A stretch of DNA of 64,000 bases from Ceriagrion tenellum (Eukaryota; Arthropoda; Insecta; Odonata; Coenagrionidae), in the NCBI GenBank assembly GCA_963169105.1, contig OY720632.1, positions 60,359,136 to 60,423,135 on the forward strand, written 5' to 3'. A model generated the notes under the pieces. The model did no database searches, had not been told where the DNA came from, and saw only the letters and a list, made by a program, of their open reading frames with translations. Each line of letters opens with the position of its first letter. Position 1 is the first letter of the stretch. Shown here one piece after another: positions 1 through 11,103 of this stretch. The translations under genes were made by a program, and so were the position numbers.

Positions 1-930
1 GGCGCGACGGCATTGAACGACCACGGAGACTGCAGAGTCTGTTGTGGGGCGTCCCAGGCCGCAGGCACACGGCCTATGTGTGTGCTCCAGTTTTGACAGA
101 ATTAAAACGATATATTAGTTGGCTTCCCAGAACTATTTTGTCCTGCATCAAATGCAACTATCGATTGAATGTTGTAACAGAATCGAGGGAATTTTTTTCG
201 GCGACAGGGGCGAGTTATTTCGCACCAGGTTAGTGATGTTGTATGTTGAGGGGCTTGCGCTGCCAGGAGAAGGAATACGAGGTTCTCTCGCTGTTCGAGG
301 GAAATTAAGCACTCGGCGGGCCGTATCTCGCCGCTGTCAGCAGACCATGGTTTCCGCATCTCAGAGAGATAGGGAGAGGGGTCATGGGAGAAATGGCGGG
401 CGGTCAGTGACTTTCTCCCTTTTCAGGGAAATTTGAGTGGCAGAAATATCCCGGTGTGAATAATAGAGTATCTACGCGTGGGCTTACCGGTCCGAGCGAG
501 AAATTAATTATTCATCGACGTAATGAATGAAGGCACGCTTCCAAGTTGAGCAGCACTCGCTACTGCAATTGATTTTTATTTATGTAGGAGATAATTAAAT
601 CGAACCCAGATGGCTGTTCCACGTGACGATCGTGTTTTTAGCCACTCGTGGCCCCGTGCAAATAAATAACGTTGACTTGTTAATTTAGTGGGCTAGGGTT
701 TCGCGGGCAACAGAAGAGGGGTGTCGCGGTTTTGGGGTGGATTGGAGTCGTGAATTAATTACGTCGGCTTCCCCCCCCCTCATTCCTCCGCACCCGCCGC
801 ACCCCACCGCACCACGAACCCTCAATCCCCTCCCCGCATCACCTCACGCCGCTGCACGCATGGCGATGAAAACAAAGAGCGGCTCTTCAGAAACAATCAA
901 TGACCGAGTCTGGGTGATTCGAAATACCTA
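1..930. other. CpG-containing stretch without a recognised gene
   Basis: This segment has more CpG than the AT-rich DNA that follows and includes a C-rich run near 770-840. The short open frames on both strands show no recognisable protein. It could be the tail of an upstream CpG island or a conserved regulatory segment, but nothing in it proves that. Confidence 0.3.
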
Positions 931-3900
931 TTGTTTACCGTGACGAAATGGTCGATATTTCCTTGCCTTTCCGTAGAAAATGAACTTGATTCCCCGACAG
1001 ATATTCAGCACGACGTGGTTTACTGCTTGTCACCGTAAAGGTGGTCGAAGCGAATTATCTTTAATTAGTGTGAAACTGTGCATACGCGTGCGTAGTATTT
1101 GAATTATGAAGTGAAGACAGCGAAAGCAAAATGACGTATCCTCGATTTCATTTCTTGGCAAGAGAGTGCTATTTTAACACGTAACGAATGGCTCTTGTTC
1201 TGCTTTTCGAAATAATTCGATTATATATGTTCAGATTTTCTCCTAAACGCGAAATAACACGTTTTGCATTATTGTAATGGTGGCCAAAAAAAGATCAAGG
1301 TATCATTTCGATATATAAACTCGTTTTTATGCATAATTATTCGCTTACATTTCGTTTTCTGTGCTGTAGACTGAAGTCTTAACAATATTTCAATTAAAGC
1401 GAAATGTTTTCCAAAATATAACTAGCACTTCTTACATAACTACATGCTTGGTGATTCCACCGGGAAAACTAATGTATGTACTTAAGTGGAATGTAGTCCA
1501 GGAATATTTAGCAATTTTGAAAATTTATGAAAGTGAGCTCTCTATAACTCAAGATTATCGCTTCGGACACCTTAAGTGGTATTTTCAACAATCCTCTTCA
1601 TTGCTTAAATACCTTTCGGGAGGCTTGTAGTCATATCATTAAAAGGTCATTCTAATTTCCGTATTATCCTTAGTCGAAATCTGCGTAGTGCCTTTGAAAA
1701 CCCTCTCAGCTCAACCTGAGCTGTGCGATGCTAATGGGAATCCCAATTACCGGTGAAAACGAAGGTAGCTAGGAGTATTCGACTGGTCGATTGAAGAGTA
1801 GGGGACTGTGATGCGTGAATTTCGCACGACGTGAAATGTGAAATCGGATGAACTCTGCCCTAGCTGTCCAAACAGAAATTTCGGATTAAGGTAGTTTGAG
1901 CGAGATAGTTCCCTAGCCATAATAGAGACCATATTCGAATTATACGTTTTGATTTCCTCAGCTGTAAGACACATGAATTAAATATTGCATTACTAATGGT
2001 GCAATAATATAGTTTTATGTGACAGAAATTACAGTAATTAAATGAAAATATCTAAATTAGTCTTTAACTTGACTTTTTTTCGCGCGGTACTTTTGAAACT
2101 CTTTCATAACAGAAGGTTTCTTGAGATCCTGAAGAATTTACATCGGTAACAATATGATTAATTCTAAAAAATAGTTGAGGAAACCTGCAAACTACACAAT
2201 GTTAATTTTATGACGTGATTTAGGTGTTGTAAATTCCTCATTTTTTAAGAAAGGTCTCTCTGGAGTGCATACACGTACCATTTCTTATGTAAAAGTGCTG
2301 GTATTGTTTGGCCAATATCTCGAAAAGTATTGTGGTAAGGGGAGGAATTCTGGATATCATTGGAAGGGTGAGATATGTCTCTTGGAAATGAGACCAAATA
2401 CATTGATTCTTGGTGAAGTGATCTTTGGCTCAAACTACCTGAAGACCGCGGTTTTAGCATAATCTGAAGATGAGTTCCGTATTCTTAAAGCGATTAATAC
2501 TTGAATATCATAAAAGTTTTATTCATTTCTCTCCAAGGTCAAGTGACTGTGGTTTATAAAAGTTGTGTTTATTGGGCACAACTAATGGGTTCTATAATCA
2601 GCGAGAGTAATCCTCGACTACAGAACGGGCACCGTAGTACATTATAGTGTAAATGAAATGGTGGTACATATTCCTTAGAGAGATCTGTTGCTGAATAATT
2701 TAGGTTCGTTGGTTTCATTCGGTCACGTATAAATTTTTAATGGGAGAAGCAATCAAATGAATTTTAACTATGTAAATCCATTTTTTTGAAGCTGAAGCAG
2801 GAAAATCGACAAAATTATGGAATTTTCACGCCAAAATACTGCCGATAAGCATAAAATCCTACCGATGAAAAAAATATTTTATATTTAATCAAAGCAGGAA
2901 TTATGCTCTACACTTCACCTCAACTTTGAGTTTTTGTTATTTCATGTATTCATTTTTCGTTCAATTATCAGGTTGTTTGACTACCGCCCTCAATTTTCCC
3001 CTGTCTAAAGCTAGTTACCTAACTCCCTGCAAGTTTTTCTTATAAACTTTCATCTTTACTTGCCCGATTAAAGTTTGCCTTGGCTTTACTTTTCAAATAT
3101 TTCTTTTTAATTTACCTTCAGTTATTTTTATCACAACTCCATTGAGCATCAAGTTTCCCCAATACATCTTTTTCTGTATAGAGTTCAATACGCTCTCAAC
3201 CTCTTCCACTCTTCTCAAAATTTTTCCATTTTTTTTTTCCGAACATATGCTCTTATTTTCGGTGTAAAGCTGCTCAATATGGCCCTTTTCTCCTCTGCTC
3301 TTCTGTGTACTTATTCAATGCTTATTTTATCCGTCCCTTTGATCCTCGTCTTCCGCCTACAATGCCAAGTTTTCGAAAGCTCGTGGTCTTTTCTGGTCAG
3401 CTTTCCCACTGGTCCATGCTTCCGATCCATATGAGTGCGACGATACCCTCAAATGTGTTTACTTGTATTTTCCTCGTTCGTGTTCCTATCTCCTTCGAAC
3501 GCAGTTCTTGGTTGCCTTTTCATATGAACCCTTTTTTATTTTTGGCTATTCAACTCCTGATGTCCGCTGTGCTTTTTCTGTCTCAAGAGGTGGCGTTACC
3601 GAGAGAGTTAAGAACTCCTGAACTTTTCGTATGAGGCTTGAAACCTCATTTTAATAGTAGGCATATCCATATTTTTCTTGGAATCAACGATGTCTAGAGA
3701 GATTTTTTAAGTTCGTATATTTTCCTTTGATTCATTACAATTCTAGGGAAATCATTTTTAATCTGCATTTCTTTCCTTGTGCGTCCAGAACATAAGCCAG
3801 TGACCAGCTAGTCCTCTTCTTATAAATCAGTAGCTTAAAAATTGAGAAAGTTATTTCCATTTTTTAAACTCCCCTACCAAAAATATACGGAATAGTTGTT

Positions 3901-4860
3901 TACAAATTTAACAACACGTAATCAGAATTCTACACAAATCCTCGAAGTATTTATTTGACGTGTCATGTTTAAAATGATTTGGAAACATCTTAGTGGAAGG
4001 CATTTTTATAACACAGCAGCCCAGCTTTCGTCTTATACTTCTCGGGAGTTATTCATATCCTGCTTTAATTAAAAATTTTCTTTTTGCAGTAACTCCACTA
4101 TTGTTCATCAAGGATTTCAGGAATTTAAGCCACCAAAATATTCTGGTGGCAATAAAATGATGATAAATATCTGCATGGAGAGCGTAATGGTTTGGACTTA
4201 TGAAGGCATTAACTATCTGCTTAAGTGTCTTGAATGAATTACATATTTCCTAAAGGCTTATTTTGAATTTTTCGTACGATTTTATCTTACTCCGAACTTT
4301 TTCAATTTAATTTGTTCTCAAATTTAAGGCTTTTTTTGCCATAGTTTTAATAATTTTTAAATCCTATGGGCCGCAAAAGCTTCCAAGTGGAGAGTGAAAA
4401 ATATTATCTTTCCCTCCATACTGCGCAGCGTACCTATACTCATTATTCAAACGAATGAAAACCTAACAACCCTTACTTAGGTATAAAATGTTTTCACGGA
4501 GGAGAGAAGCTCTGTTTTTTGTCCTCGTGCATATTGTTGCTCCACTCCTCAAAATTCTATCCACTTTCCAGATGGGTAGTAACCAACCTTATACTCCATG
4601 GTGCTACCGAATGTATCTTTCCACCATGATTAAGAGTTTCCGCAGAATGACTGCCGGTTCCGCTCACTACGTCCTTTGTTTAATTCGGAGAAAACGAATA
4701 CAAAATTTATTTTCATGCGGTTGGAAACCGCGTTTGAAAACATTCTCCGTCACAGAGTATTGTTCTTTCATTCGCTCATCTCGCTCACCTTTTTTAATTG
4801 CTGTGCGTCACCGTGTGGCCACATTAATCTTGCTCGAAATGGTACTACATGCAGAAGAGG
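931..4860. other. AT-rich gene-free region
   Basis: No coding exon, RNA gene or clear repeat was recognised. The open frames near 3305-3634 and 4488-4874 have no recognisable domain and look like chance frames in pyrimidine-rich sequence. Confidence 0.4.
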
Positions 4861-4869
4861 GGATGAATG

Positions 4870-7600
4870 CATAAAAGTCGTATTCGTTCGACCTGGAATG
4901 TTGCTTCCCCGCTGTCGGTGAGAGAGAGGGAGAGAGAGAGAGTTCTCGACGTCGGCCACGAGATGTCAGCGGCTCCGCCACTCCTCCCAACCCCTCCCGA
5001 CCTCTCCCCTCCCTATCCCCGCCCCCACCCCCTTTGTCTCTCTTCCTCAATCGTTACGGCTTTGCGCCAGGGTCTCCCTGTTATCCCACCTCCCTCCCCC
5101 CCGCCCTGTCCCCCTCTTACCCCTACTGCTTCCATACTTCGTCTCTCTCCCTATTCCTCTCCGTCGCTCGCATGCTTAGTCGCAGTCCGACTCCCGGTAG
5201 GGAAAGACGCCTCGAGGGCCAGCGTGTGCGGTCACCCTCCCTCCCTCCCAGCCACCACCGCTGAGCGTTCTCGTCCACAGCTGGGCGAAGCGATCGCGAG
5301 GGATAAACACGCCTTAGTTCTTCCCCAGGTAGAAGTGCACACACCTTGCCCAGGTGGAGGCAACCCGGCGCCCGAGACGCCCAACCTCTTGGATTATCCC
5401 CACAGGCTGCCTGCCTCTCATTCACCTGTGCACCTCGGCCGGACGCCTATGCATTCAGGCGTGCACCACACCGGCGCCCGTCGGGAGTGTGTAATTGTGT
5501 CGTCGGCAGCATAGTCGCGTCCTCGCCCGACCGCGATCGTAGGCAGGTTCCTTTTTCTCTTTTGGGACTTCCTCCGAGACAGCTGAACGGATTGTGGCCT
5601 CCGACGAGCAAGAAAAAAAACCTGCTCAGTGTATCGTTTGGTCCGCGTAGAGTGCTCGCTGGAATTTGATTGTGAGGATCGCAGCATCGCTGGTGCTCTT
5701 TGCGGCATACCTAGAAGGGATTGTGCCGGTCGCAGAAGGAGCGGTTATTGCTGTTTTTTTCCAAGTGATATCCTCCTTAGCAACCGGCCGTTCCTGTGTG
5801 GGAGAGGGTCGGAAGTGGGAGGAGTCGTGCATTGCATTCGGAGTGCCACCGCTCCTCTCCCTCGATTAAAACGAGCCGGCTTTGGGGGAGGGAGGAGATT
5901 TGAGGTGTGCGGCGACGGGCAGGGGAAGAGGGGGTAGGACACCCCTAGCGGGGGGCGCCACTGGGCCTCGAACCCGCGGCGCTTATTCCCTCTCTGCGTC
6001 GGCGTGTGTGCTACGCTTCTCCCCGCTGCGGCGGTGACTCGAGAGACGCACCCCCTGCCTTCTATCGTCCGGGAAATCTTCATCCCGCTCCCCGTGGCTG
6101 GAGCCCCGCGACCCCACGTGGCACCATCATTTAGATTAAGACATCTTGCTTTCCATGGGGAAAAACCGTGTCCGTGTTTTCGGTTGTGAAAAATAAAAAA
6201 ATAAACCTCCCCTATCGCCTGCTCCACTTCTTTCTACCCCTATCGCTGTCGAGTGGGGTGTCCTCCTCCTCGGGTACGAACGGGAAATCGTGACCCAGCA
6301 TTTTTCCAAACCCGGTCCCCTGCTGTGAAAAAAAATCCTGTTTCGTGTGGAGGGATACCGGCGTGTGCGTGCTTGTTTGTTGATGTTGCACCGGTCCCGC
6401 TCGCCGCCCTCGCCCCGCACCCAAGGACCGACGCGCACGTCGAGCTTCTCTCGGCGCGTGCCCCGCCCTCTGCCCCAGGCGACGCGTGCGGCAGAGGCGG
6501 CGCCCCTTGACGGCTCGCGTCCGCGGATACGACGTCGCGACGCCGCCGTGAATCCGAGTCGGGGAGAGGCCAACGCTCTCCGCATCAGACGCCGTCATGA
6601 TGAAGATGACACTGATGCCGAACGAGGAGAAGAGGAGGAACTCACGGCTCCCGTGCCCCGCCAGGTCCTCGAGTGTTCCCAGGTGCTGCTGGTGCGTATA
6701 CGCATTTGTGTGACCCCATGTTCCCTTGTGTTTACCTGCGCGTGAATGGCGGCGTCGCTGTCGACCAGCTGTTCCCCACTCCCCACCCATCTTCCCCTCG
6801 TCATGGTAAACACTGCCCTCCCGTGAGTTGCGTAATCGTAGTGTCTGAGGTGGTCAACCCTAATTTCCTGACTTAATTCGCATGTTACCAGTGGGTGAAC
6901 CTGAGAAAAAATAAGGTCTGCCCGGAACCCATTCGTGCGTAACATCAGGAATGTGTAACGGAAGCCATATCGTTGGGTGGTGCGGTGCTGGAAGAATAAT
7001 CCCGACGGGTTCTCTCGTCTCAAAATCTCTCAAGGTTTTCCTCCTGCGATAAGAAAATAGTTCTATGCCTACATTAGGATTACAATATGTCTATCAAATT
7101 TCAATATGTATTTGTAGCGAACAGTGCAGCGCTAAGCGAACAATGCAGTTGTTTCGGGGGATGAACTCCCGACGCCTAGTCATCGTCCTCTGCAGTTCGC
7201 TGGCCTCCTGTCGCCTGGAGGCGGGTGGCTGCTCCACCGGTTTATTCGGAAACCGCGTTGACCTTGCTCGACGGCTCTGGTGGCGACGGGCACGAGGGAG
7301 GAGGGCTGTGAGGTGCCTGCTGGGTGGCTGAGGGGGGGGGGAGGCAAGGGGGAAGAGAACGGGAGATGGGAGGGGAAGAACGGAAGAGACGAGGGATGTG
7401 CCGTGCGTGGTTCGCTCGTCTGGGACCCCTTCACTTTCAAACATGTTTCGTGCTCGCTTCGTGGCGTGATGATGAAAATTGCTTTCCGTTTGCGGTCAGT
7501 AACACTGGGAGCACTTTCTGTTTCACCCGTGGGCATCCTTTTGTGTAGCCGTTTTTGTAATCGACGATGATGAGCTTTCGTTATGATGTTTGTGGACTTC
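4870..7600. promoter_or_regulatory. CpG/GC-rich island, probable promoter or 5' leader region
   Basis: Base composition changes sharply here. The region is rich in G+C and CpG, with poly-C and poly-G runs, GA tracts and many overlapping open frames on both strands, as expected of GC-rich non-coding DNA. None of these frames shows a recognisable domain. In insects such islands often cover transcription starts and untranslated first exons. The nearest + strand gene visible is the membrane-protein gene at 28-38 kb, so this could be its distal promoter or belong to an unseen non-coding exon. That link is inference; transcript data would settle it. Confidence 0.35.
4919..4942. repeat. GA-rich simple repeat (possible GAGA-factor site)
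   Basis: An almost uninterrupted run of GA dinucleotides lies at the left edge of the CpG-rich island. GA tracts are bound by GAGA factor in Drosophila and are common at insect promoters. Binding here is inference. Confidence 0.4.
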
Positions 7601-8805
7601 GGCACATCTTATTCTCGAATCTAGCGCCTTTTACCTGGTGTGATATTTAACTTTCGTCAAGTTTACATATTTTCTCGTGTTCACCTTGATTAATTCGTAA
7701 CACATTCTTAAAGTTAATCTTTAACTTCAGAGCTTTCTCCTCTTTTCAGAGACATGAACAAGGTTAGTGTTTCCATCATAAGTTTTCCCAGCCTGTCTAA
7801 TTCTGAGATACATATTTCTCATCACTTAAAAGGGCGAAGGAATAAGAGGATACAATACGTTACTTTTGAGTGATAGTAAATCCAATTAAAAAAATGTTTA
7901 TATGTTATTGTCTTTACAAAATTATCGAAAATATATGCCAGTATTTCTTTCACAATATACGTGTAAAAAGAGCCCAAACATAGACACGTCAAAGAAAGAA
8001 ACTCTCAAATAAATTCGAATTTCCGGCAGCACAACCGCTTACGTCAGAAACGGAGGAAGTACATAACAGAATATTTACAATAGCAGCCCCGTTAAAGGTT
8101 TACGCGCATTGTCAGCGTTTGATTATTTGAATGTGGTCTGTTTAATGGTGTGAGCAATTAGCAGATTGAATTTCGGTAAGTAGTCTCTGGAACTCTTTTC
8201 CTTCCGGGTTGGTTATATCAGTCCATTAAAGGGCCGGTGAAAGGATTTGTCTGATCACGTTCAATACGCGCCACCTTTTCAATTTGGCTGCGTAACTCGA
8301 ATCAGGAGAAATACGCGTACATTTCTGACGAACGCACGGGAAAAAACTCGTTTCATTCGTAAAATGCTGGAACAGATGAAGTAAAAACATACTTTACAAT
8401 ATGGAAAACAAATTAATAAAATTCACCAAATCTCATGAATGAAATGAAGCTTTCATATCGACGCGTATTTTTACTTTTTCTTCTGGTATCCGTGTTCGCA
8501 GTCGAGGATGACGCAAAATCATCGAACCGCGTCGTAATGAGTGTTTCAGTGGGCATTGCTGAGTAATTGGGTTTATTTTATCCCTCGACATGCTGCACCA
8601 CCATATTAACTCAGCCGGACTCACTTGCGACAAGTTTTTGACTCCTGAATTTGATATTACGGAACGAAAACTCGTTAGAATCGTAGGGGTTTGGCCCGGG
8701 CGTCGCGAATGATTACTACTGCTGTTCGTATCCTCACATATGAATATATAATACCCTGCGAGCCACCGCATGGGAGTGTGGCAGGAGGTGTTCGATCACT
8801 ATCCG
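7601..8805. other. Gene-free stretch
   Basis: No coding region was recognised. It contains splice-like motifs (a pyrimidine tract, AG, a short segment with an ATG and GTTAGT at 7741-7768; TTTCG|GTAAGT at 8171-8181) that might belong to untranslated exons of a + strand transcript, but nothing confirms them. Confidence 0.3.
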
Positions 8806-9195
8806 TTTAAAGATGTAAGTACCCGATCAATTCTGGCTTAACTTTGTGAAAATCCATTCTAAAGAATTCAAATGCGATATGGTACTTTTTTCACAGTTTT
8901 TATTTCAGGTCGACCGGTTTCGTCACATAGGTGACATCATTAGGTACAAAGTTTTAAAATGCTGCAGAATATATAAAAAAATTTGGAAGGGGGAGGGGGG
9001 AAGGAAGAGGCAGGAAAATTCACCCTTTTCCTGCCTCTTCCCCCCCCCCCTCCCCCTTCCAAATTATTTTATATATTCTGCAGCATTTTAAAACTTTGTA
9101 CCTGACGATGTCGCCTATGTGACGAAACCGGTCGACCTGGAATAAAAACTGTGAAAAAAGTACCATATCGCATTTGAATTATTTAAAGATGTAAG
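8806..9195. mobile_element. Foldback (long palindromic) element with 14 bp flanking direct repeat
   Basis: Positions 8865-9180 form a nearly perfect inverted repeat with arms of about 150 bp around a very short loop near 9022. The arms match over purine/pyrimidine tracts, a TGCTGCAG segment and a GTCGACCGGTTTCGTCACAT segment, with only a few mismatches. The 14 bp word TTTAAAGATGTAAG occurs at 8806-8819 and again at 9182-9195, exactly bracketing the structure, and looks like a target-site duplication. There is no coding capacity. A transcript through it would form a long double-stranded hairpin. Superfamily unknown. Confidence 0.75.
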
Positions 9196-9234
9196 GTTTT
9201 GGGAGGTGAAATGGTGACATTTATTATGGGAGTG

Positions 9235-9830
9235 TATTTAGTGGAGTTCAGTTTTTATTGTGGTCGCTTATTGTGCGCAGAAAGAACGAGTTTTTGTACC
9301 TATCTGTTCGGCAGTATATCCCTCTTATTTTATCGCTTCTGTCAGAGCTAGAGATGTTGTGAGGCGTCATGATAATATCCTCTGTGTCGCTCTGAAACAC
9401 ATTTCTCTAGCAACTTAGGCCCAGATGTAGCCTCCGAGTCTCTACGGGCTCCCACCTTAATCCCTTTATAAGTTGCGAGACACTATATGTTCGCTGGCAG
9501 CAGTTTTTAACGAAGCGTGCTGCTTTTATTTGTATTTTATTAATTTTTTTGGTTAAATCTTCTAATACTAGGGACCCAAATTCTCACAGCGTATTCGAGG
9601 AGTGGCCTAACCAGAGCGAATTAGCATCTCTCCTTTACTTTTTCATCCGAGGACCTTCCCATTATACGCTTAATGAAACCTAGTTTCTTTAATGCTGTGC
9701 CGCATACGTTTTGTATGTGTTCCCCACGATGTGTCAGAAGTTAAGGGAATTCCAAGATATTTCACTGTACCTGAAGATTTTATGTTTACTCCACCGACAC
9801 TATAGGACAGTATGAGAAAAATATAATTAA
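9235..9830 (-). mobile_element. LINE fragment, C-terminal end of reverse-transcriptase ORF (decayed)
   Basis: Read on the minus strand, degraded frames give peptides typical of the C-terminal end of Jockey/CR1-type non-LTR retrotransposon ORF2. These include an SDTSWGTHT-like segment, AARFVK, and a final RTDRYKNSFFLRTISDHN-like motif. Stops and frame changes interrupt them, so it is a pseudogene fragment. The 5' part of the element is absent. Clade assignment is from motif memory only. Confidence 0.65.
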
Positions 9831-9861
9831 AATATAACTTTGGGTTCAAAGAAGGGAATAC
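9831..9861. repeat. 31 bp repeat motif, copy 1
   Basis: A 31 bp word beginning AATATAACTTTGGGTTC is repeated without a mismatch at 10821-10851, and similarity continues weakly for about 15 bp more. The second copy sits at the end of a tRNA-derived SINE, so this is probably a relic of the same SINE family. Confidence 0.6.
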
Positions 9862-10169
9862 TATATAAAATACGAATATGTACTTACGGTCGAGTTGGCT
9901 AATAACGTAGTCGAGAAATAGCGCTTTCTGTTTGAGTGTTCTGCACCGGCCACTCTACCCATGGCGTGCGAATTGACATCTCATATACAAATCGGCACAT
10001 GTCCATGCTGTCCCTCATTTCTCCCGCTTCTAAGTTAATATGCCGGTCTTATATCTGAAATCGAACGATATCGACTCCCGTTTAAGAGAATCACTTTCGT
10101 ACGGTAGATTCATTTGCTTGGAAGAGGACACCGATTCTCTCAGCAAATGTTATACAAGCCTCTCAAACC

Positions 10170-10680
10170 ATAAGTGTGCGGTGGTGATCTTCTAAGGTTT
10201 GCCAAAGCGGCGCTCGCGACGAATTGGCATGAATTATGGGGAGGAAGGGGGGGACAGAAGCGGCGACGCATCCGCCGTGGGTGCGTGACTCGCCATTTGA
10301 GAGGGGTTGCCTTTAATGAATTAAAATTAAGCACTGGGACGCCTCCCTCCTTCCCTACCCCCCCCCTCCACACCCCCAAACCTCTCTCTCCTCTGCAACC
10401 AGTCCGACGGCCCTCATCACATCCCTTCATTCTCTCCCGCCTCCCTTCCTCTCCCTCCCTCCCTCCTAGGAGGAGTCGTAGCTACGCTGAGAGAGGGAGA
10501 GAGCTCGATTTGTGTTGACTCGTCACGAGTTGTTTTCTGCCGGCATAGTCTCAATTCATTTGCCATGACTATCCTCTGGCGCTTTTGAACGCTTTTGTTG
10601 CACGGCCTTCTTGCGTAGTCTCTATTTCTATTGATTTCAAGTCGACTTGGGCGTTTAACCACTGCTTTGGCGTTATCGGA
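10170..10680. other. Short GC-rich segment with poly-pyrimidine/GA tracts
   Basis: A roughly 500 bp island of raised GC content with a CCCTCC-type tract at about 10437-10470, followed by a GA-rich run to 10502. It resembles the 4.9-7.6 kb island in composition. Open frames on both strands lack recognisable domains. It may be regulatory or a non-coding exon; nothing firmer can be said. Confidence 0.25.
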
Positions 10681-10814
10681 ACTCCATTTAACCCTTCGAG
10701 TGCCAAGCGCAATCGCTGAAATTCATGCGAAAGTTGCCAGGGTATTCGAACCGATGTGGTAGTGTAGGAATAGGTGTTAAACTGCGAAAATTGGGTCTGT
10801 GAGAAAAAAAATAG

Positions 10815-11103
10815 AATTGTAATATAACTTTGGGTTCAAAGAAGGGAATACAACATAAAGTACGAATTAATTCCGTTATTGTTAACAATTATTGCCATCG
10901 GAAAGAGAGTTGGTGGAATTGATGTTGGCTTTTATGGGAAAACTTATGGGTCGCTCACAGCGACGCACTTCTCAAAGGGTTTAGACTTTAGAGATACCAA
11001 ACACGTTAAAGTCTTAGACGGGATCCGAACCCACGACCTGCTCGAGCGCGATTTGGTTGTCAGGTACTCTCGCTACCAACACGGCTACCGCGACCGGCTC
11101 TGA
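10815..11103 (-). mobile_element. tRNA-derived SINE
   Basis: On the minus strand the head (about 11103 to 11020) has an A-box-like segment GTAGCCGTGTTGGTAGCGAG and, about 50 bp later, a B-box-like GGGTTCGGATCCCG. These are the two internal RNA polymerase III promoter elements of a tRNA-like sequence. It does not fold as an intact tRNA gene. The tail carries the 31 bp word also found at 9831-9861, which supports a dispersed repeat rather than a functional tRNA. Confidence 0.65.

Noticed and set aside
4867..7605. Many open frames up to 215 codons in the CpG-rich island
   Set aside because: They occur in all frames with low-complexity Pro/Arg/Ser-rich peptides, and no domain or splice continuity was seen.
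11020..11103. Possible functional tRNA gene on the minus strand
   Set aside because: A- and B-box-like words are present but no cloverleaf forms, and the tail carries a repeated word, so it is called a SINE.
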